In this document: positions 1 through 9,879 of the stretch, piece after piece
How positions within the stretch are numbered: the stretch's first letter is position 1
Layout: every line of letters begins with the position of its first letter
Source: CAZCDS01 sp964497585
GTDB taxonomy: Bacteria; Desulfobacterota; Desulfomonilia; Desulfomonilales; Desulfomonilaceae
Reading direction: 5' to 3'
Assembly: GCA_964497585.1 (NCBI GenBank)
Contig: CAZCDS010000002.1
Coordinates: 186,001-250,000 of the forward strand
DNA length: 64,000 nucleotides
The notes under the pieces: model-generated
Told to the model about the DNA's origin: nothing
Seen by the model: only the letters and a program-made list of their open reading frames with translations
The model's database searches: none
Position numbers and translations under genes: made by a program

Positions 1-1864
1 CGGGCCTTTGCTTGGCTGCCTTCTCCAGGACCCTCCTCGCAACCTCACTATCAACATTCGCCTTGGCGAGTTCTTCAGCGGTAACGTCCAGGACCTGCCC
101 CGTCCCCCTATCTGCAATCGTTTCAAGTAGATTGTTTGCTATCGCGATGTTCGCCGCGCGTTGGGCAACTCCACGGTCATCGCCCTTGAGCTTATCGAGC
201 GTTAAGAGATGTTCCAATGCCTTGGCGGACTCTCCCCGTTTCTCATAGGCGGCTGCCAGCGCATTGCGTATCACCGTGTTATCCGGTTCGTGCTTTACAA
301 GTCGTTCGAAGAGGACTACGGCCTTGTCGTCATGAGCCTGCTTTTTAATCAATTGCTTTAGGATTTTTGTGTTAAGCTCCCGGTTTCCTTCGCGCATCGT
401 TCCTTCGACAAGGTCGTTGTCCACGACGCACCTGGCGATGTCGGTGAGGTAGTCGTGATTCCTTCCGTCGATTTCGTGCAAAAGCCTGAGTTTGGCCATG
501 TAGTTTTGGAGATCCCCACGAGTGAGGTAGACGGTGCTCAACAGTTTGTTGACACCGACAGCTCTCGGCTGCCACTCAAGCACTTTCTCATAGACTGCGA
601 CGGCATCGGCATGCACCTGTGAGCGAGCCAGATAGATCTGCGCAATTTTCTTGATAATTTTCGGATTTCCCTCTGCCAAGGCATCAGTTACCCGGTTATT
701 TTCCACGTAGAGCTTCGCCGCCTCTTCGACGTATTCATCCGACCTGCTCTTGTCGATCTGGTGCAAAATCGTCAGTTCGCTGACCGCCTTTCGGAAGTCA
801 CCTTCCTTCTGGTACTTCTCAGCAAGGGTGTGATGGATCCGCTGGTCTTTGGGATTATATTCCAGACATTTAACGTAGATCTGCTCTGCTTCTATCGATC
901 GGTTGTTCTCTTCGAGGAACTCTTCACAGATCCGCTGGATAAGCTCTTTGTTGTTGAACTCGATGGCGAGTTCCGTCTCCTCTCGGGCCATGAGATAATT
1001 CACGGTGTCATTGAGGATCTGAGGCTCGGCCGAGCCCTCTGAGAGTAGCTCGTTTGCGTGCGTCATCAGCTTGTGACTAGCCTTGAGCCTGCGATACAGG
1101 TCGATGAGTTTCTTACGAATGTCGTACCGTCTGTCTTCGTCGGTCTCCTTCTCCAGAAGCTCTTCGTAGATCTGCGCGGCCTGTGCGTATTTTCCCTGTG
1201 CGGTCATGATTTCTACGCCAAGGGTATAATCATCCGTGGTTTTCACCCCGCCCAGCGCGTTCATCTTTTCCCAGCAGACGGCTGCGCTTTCCGCGTCGTC
1301 CGTTTCCTTGTAGCAGATGGCCATTCTGCGGTACACGTCAGGATTGCGAACTTCTCCCTCTTGAAGCTCCACGTGCCTCTTAAATTGCGTGATAGCCGCC
1401 TCGAAGTCCCCCGACCGAAAGAACTCTTCCCCGTCGCGAATGGACCGAGATATCTCGGCTGCTCGCTCCTCCAGCTCCTTGGCTCTCTTTGTACGAGAAA
1501 AGAAGATCCAGACTCCGATAGCCCCCGCCACGACAAGGGAGACGAGCACTGCAATCCAAAGGTAGCTTCCCGTTTCTTTAGGGGGTTTCCAAGATCCTGT
1601 GTGGGCCTTGAGCACGAAGCCGGTGGTCTTCTTGTCCGGAAGGCGGACCTCGACGTACTTCCCCTTTTCTCCAACCCGCTCGAGAATGTCCCCCTGGAGG
1701 ACCGTGTCGATCACCTCGGCGTTCGGGTTTGGTCTGGCGAGCACCTTTGTGGATATCCCGTTCGGAGCCACGATGTGCACGGCGTTGGGAAACCCCTCCT
1801 GCGCCAGGACCACGGTCCCCGGTAGCCAGAATAGCAAATATGACCACAGGGCTAGAGCACAGAC
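1..1864 (-). CDS. SH3-like and TPR membrane protein, partial at left edge
   Basis: The minus-strand frame stays open from about 1936 to the left edge, so the C-terminus is missing. The visible part has a hydrophobic signal-like segment, an SH3-like region (reading ISTKVLARPNPNAEVIDTV and then GKYVEVRL), a transmembrane helix (YLWIAVLVSLVVAGAIGVWI), and then a long run of helical TPR-like repeats rich in Glu, Lys and Ala. Bacterial proteins of this build anchor a protein-interaction TPR domain at the membrane; no specific partner can be named. The start is unclear: the frame has no ATG or GTG before the signal segment. I use CTG at 1864, which gives the best signal peptide; CTG at 1909 and TTG at 1837 are alternatives, and a sequence error is possible. 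It diverges from the radical SAM gene at 2028. Confidence 0.75.
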
Positions 1865-1924
1865 GGCAGATCTGACTCCGAAATGATTCAAGATGGTTCC
1901 CTCGCAGCCAGGAAGCGTTTATAA

Positions 1925-1954
1925 TTGGCTATGTCCTTAGACATAGCTTATCAT
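1925..1954 (+). promoter_or_regulatory. Promoter with dyad between divergent genes
   Basis: TTGGCT (1925-1930) and TATCAT (1949-1954) are 18 bp apart and fit a sigma-70 promoter for the radical SAM gene. Most of the spacer is a perfect dyad, GCTATGTC-CTTA-GACATAGC (1928-1947), which would suit a dimeric regulator able to act on both divergent genes. The assignment rests on sequence only. Confidence 0.45.
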
Positions 1955-2027
1955 GATAGCACGTAACGGGCAAACCGTTAATAGCGTGAGGGCCAAGCAC
2001 TAATCTTCTTTTGAGGTACGACAGTTT

Positions 2028-3179
2028 ATGGAAAATGCGTTGAAATTCGAACAAGGTCCCATAAGGCCTCCCAGCGAGGCGGGAAGCTTGCTGATACGAG
2101 TCACTCGTAACTGCCCGTGGAATAAATGCGTCTTCTGCTCCACGTACAAGGGCAGGAAATTCGAACGGAGGTCGCTCGATGAGATCAAAGCTGACATAGA
2201 TGCGGCCAAAGCAATAAGGAAAGGAATCGAGGAGATCTCGAAGGAATTGGGGGATGGGGGTGGCTTGACTCAGCGTGTCCTCGGCCGCGTCATGCGCGAC
2301 CCAAATCTCAGCGACGGCTACCGCTCAGTGGCCCTCTGGATGGCCTCGGGCGGAGACACGGTCTTTCTTCAGGATGCCAACTCGATCATGCTCTCCACGG
2401 ACAAACTAGTCTCCATATTGGACTATCTGACGAGCACCTTTCCCAGCGTCCACAGAGTGACCTCCTACGCTCGGGCCAATTCGCTCAAAGGCAAATCGAT
2501 TGCAGAATTCAAGCGGCTCAAGGAAGCAGGCCTGTCTCGACTCCACGTAGGCATGGAGTCCGGATCAGACCGAATCCTCCAGATGATCGACAAAGGCACG
2601 AGCTCGGACCAACTCATTGAGGGCGGCAGGCGCGCGGTTCAGGCGGGATTGTCCATCTGTTTCTACATTATTCCGGGGATCGGAGGCAAAGGCCTGAGCA
2701 AGGAAAACGCGGTGGAATCGGCCAGGGTGGTCAACGCGGTGAATCCCGGCTTTGTTAGATTCCGATCGCTCTACGTCAGGCGGGGGTCGCCACTGTGGGA
2801 CATGGTCCAGGAAGGCACCTTCGACCCGCCATCTGAAGACGAGATCGTCGAGGAGATCAGGCTCTTCGTCGAGCATCTCCAAGGAATTACCACGACCCTC
2901 GTGAGCGATCATATCCTTAATCTTCTCGAAGAGGTGGAAGGCACTCTACCCGGCGACAAACAGCGAATCCTCGACCTGATCGATCGATACCTGGGTCTTC
3001 CTGAGGAGGACCGACTACTGTTCCAGCTCGGGAGGAGGGGCGGGGGCCTGAGACTGCTCGACGACTTGAAACACCCCGTTGTCCGGGCGAACCTGGAGGA
3101 AGCGAGGAAGCAGATCGAGGCGCAGGTGCCCGGGGGGATCCCCGAATACCTCAATGCGGTGAAGAAACGATTCGTCTGA
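2028..3179 (+). CDS. Radical SAM protein with CX4CX2C cluster motif
   Basis: This 383-residue protein has a radical SAM N-terminus. The cluster motif reads NCPWNKCVFC (about residues 29-38), so the cysteines are spaced CX4CX2C rather than the textbook CX3CX2C. It is followed by a TIM-barrel-like region with GMESGSD and FYIIPGIGGKG segments typical of the SAM-binding barrel of this superfamily (COG1032/Elp3-like). The C-terminal 100 residues are helical and charged, with no recognisable extra domain; I see no B12-binding domain. Such proteins cleave S-adenosylmethionine reductively to start radical chemistry, but the substrate is unknown. The start is ATG 2028 with GAGGT upstream. The next gene is convergent, so it is probably transcribed alone. 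Confidence 0.85.
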   Translation: MENALKFEQGPIRPPSEAGSLLIRVTRNCPWNKCVFCSTYKGRKFERRSLDEIKADIDAAKAIRKGIEEISKELGDGGGLTQRVLGRVMRDPNLSDGYRSVALWMASGGDTVFLQDANSIMLSTDKLVSILDYLTSTFPSVHRVTSYARANSLKGKSIAEFKRLKEAGLSRLHVGMESGSDRILQMIDKGTSSDQLIEGGRRAVQAGLSICFYIIPGIGGKGLSKENAVESARVVNAVNPGFVRFRSLYVRRGSPLWDMVQEGTFDPPSEDEIVEEIRLFVEHLQGITTTLVSDHILNLLEEVEGTLPGDKQRILDLIDRYLGLPEEDRLLFQLGRRGGGLRLLDDLKHPVVRANLEEARKQIEAQVPGGIPEYLNAVKKRFV

Positions 3180-3355
3180 TACGAGGCGGGTCCGATCTAT
3201 AGGGGGGATGGCTCTGGTAGGCCTGGAGCACCGTCCGGGCTATTTCACGAATATTGCCGTGACTCGGCTTCGGTGGGTGAAACTGCGGAACTGTGCCCCG
3301 GCACGCCGGATTCCCGGGCACCGCACTTCGCAGGGTAGATGCCCGGAGGTACCAC

Positions 3356-3377
3356 TGACCACGCCGAGGCGTGGTCA
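3356..3377. terminator. Perfect hairpin between convergent genes
   Basis: TGACCACGCC-GA-GGCGTGGTCA is a perfect 10-bp stem with a 2-base loop, placed between two converging genes. There is no T-run on either side, so intrinsic termination is uncertain. A second inverted repeat, CATACC-AAATC-GGTATG, lies at 3410-3426. Confidence 0.45.
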
Positions 3378-3452
3378 ATGTCTGCATTAGCCGCCTAATT
3401 TGCCGACTTCATACCAAATCGGTATGCCGGCGCCTTCCCGGCGAAACAGTGA

Positions 3453-4760
3453 TCACTTCATATACCAGGCGGTGTCCTGTTTGGGTTGATCCTTGTGCTC
3501 CAACTTGTACTGCTTCACCGTCACGTCTGACTTGAGCCATTTGAGCGCGGCTTTCACCACAAGATCTTTTTCAGGATCCACCTTGCGGCTCCGCCGAAGT
3601 GTCTCTTTTTTCTTATCCTTTTTCTTGGCTTCCTTCTCCAATTCCTCTTCCTGTTGCTTTTCCAGTTCCTTTTTCAGGTTTACATCCGGTTGGATGCCTT
3701 TCTTCTGGATATTACGTCCTCGGGGGGTGTAGTAATACGCAGTGGTCAGCCGGAGCCCGGATTGGTTCTCCAGCGGGATAATCGTCTGAACGGAAGCTTT
3801 CCCGAAGGACTTCGTGCCGAATATCAAGGCTCGGTCATGGTCCTGCATTGCTCCGGCTACAATTTCCGAAGCGCTGGCACTGCCCCCGTTGATCAGGACG
3901 GCGAGCTTGAACTTGTAATGAGGACCTCTCCGGCTCGCACGGAACTCCATGCGCTGATCCTTGACTCGACCGTCCGTGTACACGATCAAGCCTTTTTTGA
4001 TGAAGAGGTTGGCAACCTTTACAGCCTGATCGAGCAGGCCCCCCGGATCGTTCCGCAAATCGATTATGAGGCCCTTGATGGCCTTTTCACCGCCAAATCC
4101 CCTGATAGCCCTCTTCAGGTCCTCTGCAGTGTTCTCTTGGAAATTCACGATTCGGATGTACGGGTACCCTTTCTCGAGGTTTTGCTTCTTGACCGAGTGA
4201 ACCTTGATGACGTCCCGGGTGATGGTGAAGTCCTTGAACTTGCGAAAACCGTCCCGCATGATGGTGAGGGTGACCTTCGTGCCCTTGGGACCGCGCATCT
4301 TTTTGACGGCCTTCATGAGGGTGATGTTCTTGGTGGATTCACCATCTATTTTGATGATCTTGTCGCCGGCTTCCAGCCCCGCCCTGTACGCGGGGGTGTC
4401 CTCGATCGGTGAAACGATCGTGAGGATGCCGTGGTCCAGTGTGATCTCGATGCCTAATCCGCCGAATTCTCCCTTGGTTTCCACCTGAAGTTCCTTGAAC
4501 AGGTCCTTGGTAAGATAAGAAGAATGCGCGTCGAGGGACTGGAGCATTCCATTGATCGCTCCCTGGATGAGCTTCTTGTCGCTGACCTCAGTGACATAAT
4601 TTTTCTGAACTATTCCCATAACCTGACGTAGCAACATCAACTCTTTGTAGTCCGGAGACTTTGCAGAGACGTACTGCCCGAGGGGGGAGTACGGAATCAG
4701 CCCGAGAAAGGCAAAAAGGGTAGCGAGTATCGCTATTTTAAAGGCTCGGCTTGAGAACAT
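3453..4760 (-). CDS. ctpA: Carboxy-terminal processing protease, S41 family
   Basis: The 435-residue product is an S41 serine protease of the CtpA/Prc type. These act in the periplasm to trim or degrade envelope proteins, recognising C-termini through a PDZ domain. Visible in order: a signal peptide (ALAFKI-like start, about residues 1-30), a PDZ domain with GGLGIEI and GDKIIKIDGES, and the protease core with RNDPGGLLDQAV. The nucleophile Ser lies in GGSASASEI (about residues 292-299) and the catalytic Lys in FGKASVQ (about 321). The C-terminus is Lys/Glu-rich. ATG 4760 is chosen because GGGGAGGA precedes it; the frame is open further upstream but without a comparable site. It stands alone, divergent from the gene at 4882. 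Confidence 0.93.
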   Translation of the reverse strand: MFSSRAFKIAILATLFAFLGLIPYSPLGQYVSAKSPDYKELMLLRQVMGIVQKNYVTEVSDKKLIQGAINGMLQSLDAHSSYLTKDLFKELQVETKGEFGGLGIEITLDHGILTIVSPIEDTPAYRAGLEAGDKIIKIDGESTKNITLMKAVKKMRGPKGTKVTLTIMRDGFRKFKDFTITRDVIKVHSVKKQNLEKGYPYIRIVNFQENTAEDLKRAIRGFGGEKAIKGLIIDLRNDPGGLLDQAVKVANLFIKKGLIVYTDGRVKDQRMEFRASRRGPHYKFKLAVLINGGSASASEIVAGAMQDHDRALIFGTKSFGKASVQTIIPLENQSGLRLTTAYYYTPRGRNIQKKGIQPDVNLKKELEKQQEEELEKEAKKKDKKKETLRRSRKVDPEKDLVVKAALKWLKSDVTVKQYKLEHKDQPKQDTAWYMK

Positions 4761-4881
4761 GGGAGATCCTCCCCTGAATATGGACGAGGGGCCCGCAAAA
4801 ACCCCTCCTTCGCGTAAGTGACAAATGCTATCATACACTTGTTCCAGTAACAAGCACGATGTCTCCCGGAAGGAGCAAACC

Positions 4882-5391
4882 ATGCCAGCACGTCCCTATC
4901 GAGTGGATTTCCGGATGATCCCGCCGATCATCCTGGCAATGGCTGCGGGATTGGTCCTTTTGATCCTCGAAGGAGCCACGGACCGGGGATTGTTGACCGC
5001 CTGCCTCCTGGCGCCCTTCTTCTACCTTGGCGCGGAGGTACTTGCCAGGCGAATTAGCCTCGATGAGACGGGCGTCACTATTTCCAAACTCCTCCGGTCG
5101 GTTCGGATTCAATGGCGTGAGATCGAGTCGCTCGATGCGGTCAAGTCCGGATCCAAGGTCTTCCTTATTCTCCAGCCCGCGGACCAGCCGCCGGCGCTCG
5201 TGACCAATACCATTGCTCGCTTCAGGGAATTGGTACAGGGAATCACTGCACATATTCCCGAGAGTCGAATAACCGACAAGGCTCGTGATCTGTTGACGGA
5301 TCCTCCAACGAAGCACTGGCCGATGATCCAGGCGTGGATTGTCTGTCTTGTCATCTCAGGCGTTGTTGTGGGCAAGTACCTCGGGTACTGA
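4882..5391 (+). CDS. PH-like membrane protein of unknown function
   Basis: The product has 169 residues. Two N-terminal transmembrane helices (about 13-30 and 35-52) are followed by a beta-rich stretch (about 56-140) reading DETGVTISKLLRSVRIQWREI, which resembles the bacterial PH-like domains found in small membrane proteins. A third helix ends the protein (about 148-167). ATG 4882 is chosen over the longer frame because AGGAG stands just upstream. I cannot assign a function. It is divergent from ctpA, with about 120 bp between the starts. Confidence 0.7.
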   Translation: MPARPYRVDFRMIPPIILAMAAGLVLLILEGATDRGLLTACLLAPFFYLGAEVLARRISLDETGVTISKLLRSVRIQWREIESLDAVKSGSKVFLILQPADQPPALVTNTIARFRELVQGITAHIPESRITDKARDLLTDPPTKHWPMIQAWIVCLVISGVVVGKYLGY

Positions 5392-5554
5392 AACCGGTCC
5401 GTCTCGCCCGACTCGATGCAAACGCAAGGGTCGCATCAACATCAACGGTCAAGCGGTGATGCATATCACTGTGCGGGGGTTCCAATAAGGCTTGACACCC
5501 TATCGGCAGCGAGGTAATGTCCGGCGCGATTGAGACCTGAAACCGGAGTGCGGG

Positions 5555-6349
5555 ATGCAGATCACTTCTTTGGCCAGCGGGAGCTCGGGCAACTCATTCC
5601 TCATCCGAGATGACGGAGCCGCCATTCTGGTGGACGCCGGTTTATCCGGCAAACAGATGGTGGACAGGCTGACCAAGGCGGGATGCGACCCCGATCGTCT
5701 GGACGCCATCCTGGTCTCTCACGGGCACATGGATCATACGAAGGGGGTTGGAGTCCTCTCGCGGAAATTCAAACTCCCCGTGTGGACCAATCAGGGGACC
5801 TGGAGCGCGGCTCAGAAATCACTGGGGTTGCCGCACAGGCTCGAGATCTTCGAGACGGGAAAGATTTTCCACGTGGCCGGCTTCAAAGTGCATCCCTTTT
5901 CAGTCCCTCATGACTGCGTCGACCCTGTGGGATTCAGGATTTCCCGGGGCAGCTCCACGATCGGGATAGCCACGGATCTCGGCACGGCGACCGGATTGGT
6001 GACGAATATCCTTTCCGGCCTCGACGTGGTCGTCCTGGAAAGCAACCACGATCCGCGGATGCTCCAGGAGGGACCCTATCCCTGGGAACTCAAGCAGCGG
6101 GTTCGCAGCCGCGTGGGACACCTCTCCAATCCGGAGAGTTCCAAACTGCTCCAGCGGATCGTCTCGGATCAACTCAAAGCAGTCATCTTGGCTCATGTCT
6201 CCGAGACGAACAACCTCCCTGAATTGGCCCTCGATTGCGCGCGGGAGTCCCTGAGGGATTTCTTGGAAAACAACGGAATACTCCATTGCGCTCCCCAGAA
6301 TGAGATCGGCCCCACGATTCATTGCCGTGCATGGCATGGCAGCGTATGA
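5555..6349 (+). CDS. MBL-fold metallo-hydrolase, WalJ/YycJ type
   Basis: This 264-residue protein is a metallo-beta-lactamase-fold hydrolase of the YycJ/WalJ group. It starts MQITSLASGSSGNSFLI, typical of that group, and carries the metal-binding motif HGHMDH (about residues 56-61). Later metal ligands are likely His in VPHDCVD, Asp in IATDLGT and His in ILAHVSETN. Members are linked to DNA processing and nuclease activity in Firmicutes; the role here is inferred from family only. The start is ATG 5555. It sits alone between a membrane-protein gene and a gene-free stretch leading to tRNA-Cys. Confidence 0.87.
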   Translation: MQITSLASGSSGNSFLIRDDGAAILVDAGLSGKQMVDRLTKAGCDPDRLDAILVSHGHMDHTKGVGVLSRKFKLPVWTNQGTWSAAQKSLGLPHRLEIFETGKIFHVAGFKVHPFSVPHDCVDPVGFRISRGSSTIGIATDLGTATGLVTNILSGLDVVVLESNHDPRMLQEGPYPWELKQRVRSRVGHLSNPESSKLLQRIVSDQLKAVILAHVSETNNLPELALDCARESLRDFLENNGILHCAPQNEIGPTIHCRAWHGSV

Positions 6350-6761
6350 CTGACGGGGCCGAGCATTCACCCCATAGGTGAATCCTGCCGGTCCTTTCCC
6401 CATGACGTGTCTCGGGATTCTGGCTGCGGTGCCGATCCGGCACCGAAGCTATACGTCCTGCCGGTTGCCCATTGCAGATGTGAGCCTGTGTTACGCGAGC
6501 GATCCCATTCGTGAATCATCACCGAATGGTGGCGGAGTAGATCTGGCGCGAATTCACGATACCATCTCAGCCCTGGTTTGGATCTGTTGGAGTCATTGAG
6601 GTGTAAATGAACACGATGGGTCGGGGTCAGTGCCCTTGCACCGATGACCTGGAGGACCGCATTCTTCGTGAATGCGCACAAGAATATCCCACACCTCACG
6701 AAAAATACTCTAAACGCGAAAACGACCCGCACATTGCAAGTCGTCATGTTCCCTGGATCCG
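6350..6761. other. Gene-free stretch
   Basis: About 410 bases between the WalJ-type gene and tRNA-Cys. The open frames here are short, read across the tRNA or have poor starts. I see no gene, RNA or convincing terminator. Confidence 0.55.
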
Positions 6762-6836
6762 TGGAGGCGGCTGGCGGATTCGAACCGCCGTATAACGGTT
6801 TTGCAGACCGTCGCCTTACCACTTGGCTAAGCCGCC
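6762..6836 (-). tRNA. tRNA-Cys (GCA)
   Basis: Read on the minus strand, the 75-nt sequence folds as a full cloverleaf. The acceptor pairs GGCGGCT with AGCCGCC, the anticodon loop reads CTGCAAA (anticodon GCA) and the T-arm contains GGTTCGAATCC. Discriminator U and an encoded CCA end the molecule. Confidence 0.96.
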
Positions 6837-6850
6837 TCTCTTTTGCCCGT

Positions 6851-6879
6851 ATTGTAGGGATTCACGGAAGCCCTGTCAA
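6851..6879 (-). promoter_or_regulatory. Sigma-70 promoter of tRNA-Cys
   Basis: On the minus strand TTGACA (6879-6874) and TACAAT (6856-6851) are separated by exactly 17 bp, and the tRNA 5' end lies 14 bp past the -10 box. Confidence 0.85.
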
Positions 6880-7133
6880 GATCGCATGGGTCCTGCGGAC
6901 CTCGGGGGCACGTGCGTGGCCCTTCCGCGAGCACGCCGGACCGAGCGCAGAATAGCCCGGAGCCCCAGCCGTTACGCTTGAGAGAGACAGTTTCCGGAGA
7001 ATTGGGGAACCCTCCACAGGATTGGGAATCAGAACAGAAGAATGCATCGGACGAAGGACAACCGAAACGGCCTTGCCATAGCTGTTTGGACGGCCTGACC
7101 TTGGATAAAACTTTAGAATAGAGAGTAATTGCG
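6880..7133. other. Intergenic stretch between tRNA-Cys and PBP1A
   Basis: The whole gap between tRNA-Cys and the PBP1A gene runs from 6837 to 7224. Apart from the divergent promoters at its two sides I find no gene or RNA in it. Confidence 0.5.
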
Positions 7134-7162
7134 TTGAAATTCCCTGCTAATTTGGTTATAGG
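7134..7162 (+). promoter_or_regulatory. Putative sigma-70 promoter of PBP1A gene
   Basis: TTGAAA (7134-7139) and TATAGG (7157-7162) with a 17-bp spacer lie about 60 bp upstream of the start codon. Confidence 0.55.
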
Positions 7163-7224
7163 CTTGGACAGATACGGGCTTCCGTGGTAGAGTCGGGCCC
7201 CAAGGATCAACAAGGAGGCCGGTA

Positions 7225-9879
7225 TTGAACCGACCGTACGGCACAAGCCCTCCAAATAAAAGTCTTTTCCCGCAAAGGGATGGCCGCCCGGGGAGGGGAC
7301 GCAGGAGGCGCTCCTTTTTCGGCGGAATCGTCCGGTTTTTTCTCTTGCTCACCTTCGGGCTTATTGCCGGAGGTGCTGGTACTGCAGCCCAGAGCTACCT
7401 GTTCTTCACGCACAACCTTCCAAGCGTAGAGAAACTAAAGAATTACGCACCTCCGATCGTAACGCAGGTCTATGCTGATGACGGAACGGTGATAGCCGAG
7501 TTCGCTTCCGAGCGTCGATTTGTTGTCTCAATTGACGAGATTCCCAAGGTCCTCCAGAACGCGTTTGTCGCGGCGGAGGACAAGAATTTCTGGAAGCATA
7601 AGGGAGTGGACAAGGAGGCGATAGCACGCGCGATCAAGGATAACCTGAAGGATTGGAAAATAAAGTCAGGAGCAAGCACAATCACCCAACAGGTGGCCAA
7701 GACCTTCTTCCTCACTCCTAAGAGGACCTTTTTTCGCAAAATCAGGGAGGCCATACTCGCCGTCCGCATGGAGAAATGGCTCGATAAGTCGGACATCCTC
7801 AACCTGTATCTTAACCAGATTTTTCTTGGCAGCTCGGCGTACGGTGTCGAGGCCGCTGCACGTACGTACTTCGGAAAAAGCGTCAAGGATCTGACCATCG
7901 CGGAGTCGGCCATGCTCGCCGGGCTCCCAAAGGGGCCGTCCATCTATTCTCCCAAGAAGCATATGAAGAGGTCACGGGATCGCCGAGCGTATGTCCTGGG
8001 AAGGATGCACGAGGATGGGTATATAGATCAGGCCCAATACGAAAAGGCGATGAAGGAAGAACCGAAGCTTGTCTCGAGAACCAACCCGTACAAGAAAATA
8101 GCGCCTGATTTTGTAGAGCACGTGCGCCGTTACCTGGAGAAGAAGTACGGAGCCGACGCGCTCTACAAAGAGGGGCTCCAGGTCTATACCACGGTGAACC
8201 TCGATCTGACGAAGAAGGCCAAGGAGGCCGTCGAACGAGGACTTGAGGACCTCGACCATCGACAGGGCTATCGGGGACCGCTTGAGACCCTGAACGTAAA
8301 GAACGTGATGAAATTCCTGGAAGAGCAGACCCGTTCCAGGACCAAACCGTTGCGGTACGGCGATGTCACCGAAGGAGTGGTCACCCATATCGACGAAGGG
8401 AACATCTACGTCCGCATGGGGAGCTACGTCGACGGAAAGGTCAAGAGGGAGTACGTCGGTAAGATCAAGATTGACCCGGATCCGAACTGGTGGGTGAGAA
8501 AGCCCTACGTCAGGTCCGAAATGCGCACGCGAAACTTCGCGGAAGGCGATCTCCCCTTCCAAGTGGGGGATCGGATCATGGTTCGGTTCATCGACCCGAA
8601 CGTACGGCGCAAGAAATTGTACCTCCAGAAGTACGGCAAGAAAGACCCCCAACTGAAGAATTATAAGTACTACACCGAGGATATGCTTAGTTATTTCCCG
8701 CTGGAGGTGGTGCAGGAACCGAAAGTCGAAGCCGCACTCATGCTCAAAGAGAACAGGACCGGATACATCAAGGTGCTCCTCGGAGGGAGGGATTACAAAG
8801 GATCCCAGTACAACCGGGCCACCCAAGCCCGCCGCCAGCCGGGCTCCTCCTTCAAACCGGTCATCTATGCGGCCGCACTCAATAAGGGGTTCACTTGCGC
8901 GGACGTTATACTCGATTCCCCCTTAGCCCTGTCCATTCCGGGGACGGGAGAGATCTGGAGGCCGAAGAACTACCGGGGCGGTTATCGAGGCCCGGTGAGT
9001 TTCCGACAGGCTCTCGTCAAATCCATCAACATCCCGACGATAAAGATCTTGCAGCAGATTGGCCTGGAGCAGGCCAAGGCCTACGCGCGCAAGCTGGGCT
9101 ATACCTCGCCTCTGGCAAAGAATCTGACCATGGCTCTCGGTTCCAACGGTGTCTCTCTGGAGGAGCAGCTCAACGCGTATTCGGTCTTCCCGAACCGCGG
9201 CTATCTGATTCCAGGTGCCTATATCCGGCGGATCGTGGATCGCAAAGGCAAAGTCATTGAAGAACATCCACCGCCGGTCCTGCTCGATGATCCCATGCAG
9301 ACCGATCAACCGCAAATCCAGCAGGTTTCCCATGATCCTCACGGCGCTCCGACAGGATTCTCCGAACTCCCCGAGAGGGGGGCACCATTTCTCAGGAGGC
9401 GAATCGATGAAGGGACCGCCTTCATCATGACGAGCCTGCTCCAGGGAGTGGTGCAGGAGGGCACGGCAACCATTTTGAAGAAGATCGTCGGACGCCCCGA
9501 CATCGCAGGTAAGACCGGGACCACGAATGAAAACATCGACGCGTGGTTCATGGGATTCTCCCCTGACTACACCTGCGGCGTCTGGGTCGGTTTCGACGAC
9601 GAGAAGTCCCTGGGGCGCGCAGAGACAGGCGGCAAAGCCGCTGCTCCGATCTGGGGCTACTTCATGAAGCAAGTTCTGGCAAAGGTGCCCCTCAAACCGT
9701 TTCCCGCGTCCGAAGCGGTGGAGTTCCGTAACATCGACCCTCGCACGGGACTCGTCGCATCCGGCAACTCAGGATTCACCGAAGTCTTCAAGATCGGGAG
9801 CGGCCCGGGAGAAATGGAATCCGGACTGGCCAAGGGGACCGGGTGGGACTATACCGGGTCTGACCTCGATCAATTCTAA
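7225..9879 (+). CDS. mrcA: Penicillin-binding protein 1A (bifunctional class A PBP)
   Basis: The 884-residue protein polymerises lipid II and cross-links peptidoglycan in the periplasm, anchored by one N-terminal helix (about 35-60) after an Arg-rich cytoplasmic tail. The glycosyltransferase domain shows AAEDKNFWKHKGVD (about 116-129) and STITQQVAKTF. An inserted OB-like region (about 370-500) is typical of PBP1A. The transpeptidase domain has the active-site S541xxK544 (SSFK), S600-I-N602 and K763-T-G765. The length matches the family. The start codon is TTG 7225, supported by AAGGAGG about 7 bases upstream; no ATG fits better. It is a single-gene unit. Confidence 0.96.
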   Translation: MNRPYGTSPPNKSLFPQRDGRPGRGRRRRSFFGGIVRFFLLLTFGLIAGGAGTAAQSYLFFTHNLPSVEKLKNYAPPIVTQVYADDGTVIAEFASERRFVVSIDEIPKVLQNAFVAAEDKNFWKHKGVDKEAIARAIKDNLKDWKIKSGASTITQQVAKTFFLTPKRTFFRKIREAILAVRMEKWLDKSDILNLYLNQIFLGSSAYGVEAAARTYFGKSVKDLTIAESAMLAGLPKGPSIYSPKKHMKRSRDRRAYVLGRMHEDGYIDQAQYEKAMKEEPKLVSRTNPYKKIAPDFVEHVRRYLEKKYGADALYKEGLQVYTTVNLDLTKKAKEAVERGLEDLDHRQGYRGPLETLNVKNVMKFLEEQTRSRTKPLRYGDVTEGVVTHIDEGNIYVRMGSYVDGKVKREYVGKIKIDPDPNWWVRKPYVRSEMRTRNFAEGDLPFQVGDRIMVRFIDPNVRRKKLYLQKYGKKDPQLKNYKYYTEDMLSYFPLEVVQEPKVEAALMLKENRTGYIKVLLGGRDYKGSQYNRATQARRQPGSSFKPVIYAAALNKGFTCADVILDSPLALSIPGTGEIWRPKNYRGGYRGPVSFRQALVKSINIPTIKILQQIGLEQAKAYARKLGYTSPLAKNLTMALGSNGVSLEEQLNAYSVFPNRGYLIPGAYIRRIVDRKGKVIEEHPPPVLLDDPMQTDQPQIQQVSHDPHGAPTGFSELPERGAPFLRRRIDEGTAFIMTSLLQGVVQEGTATILKKIVGRPDIAGKTGTTNENIDAWFMGFSPDYTCGVWVGFDDEKSLGRAETGGKAAAPIWGYFMKQVLAKVPLKPFPASEAVEFRNIDPRTGLVASGNSGFTEVFKIGSGPGEMESGLAKGTGWDYTGSDLDQF

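Noticed and set aside
7972..8826. 284-codon open frame antisense to the PBP1A gene
   Set aside because: It lies fully inside a clear PBP1A coding sequence and its protein has no recognisable domain; long antisense frames are common in GC-rich genes.
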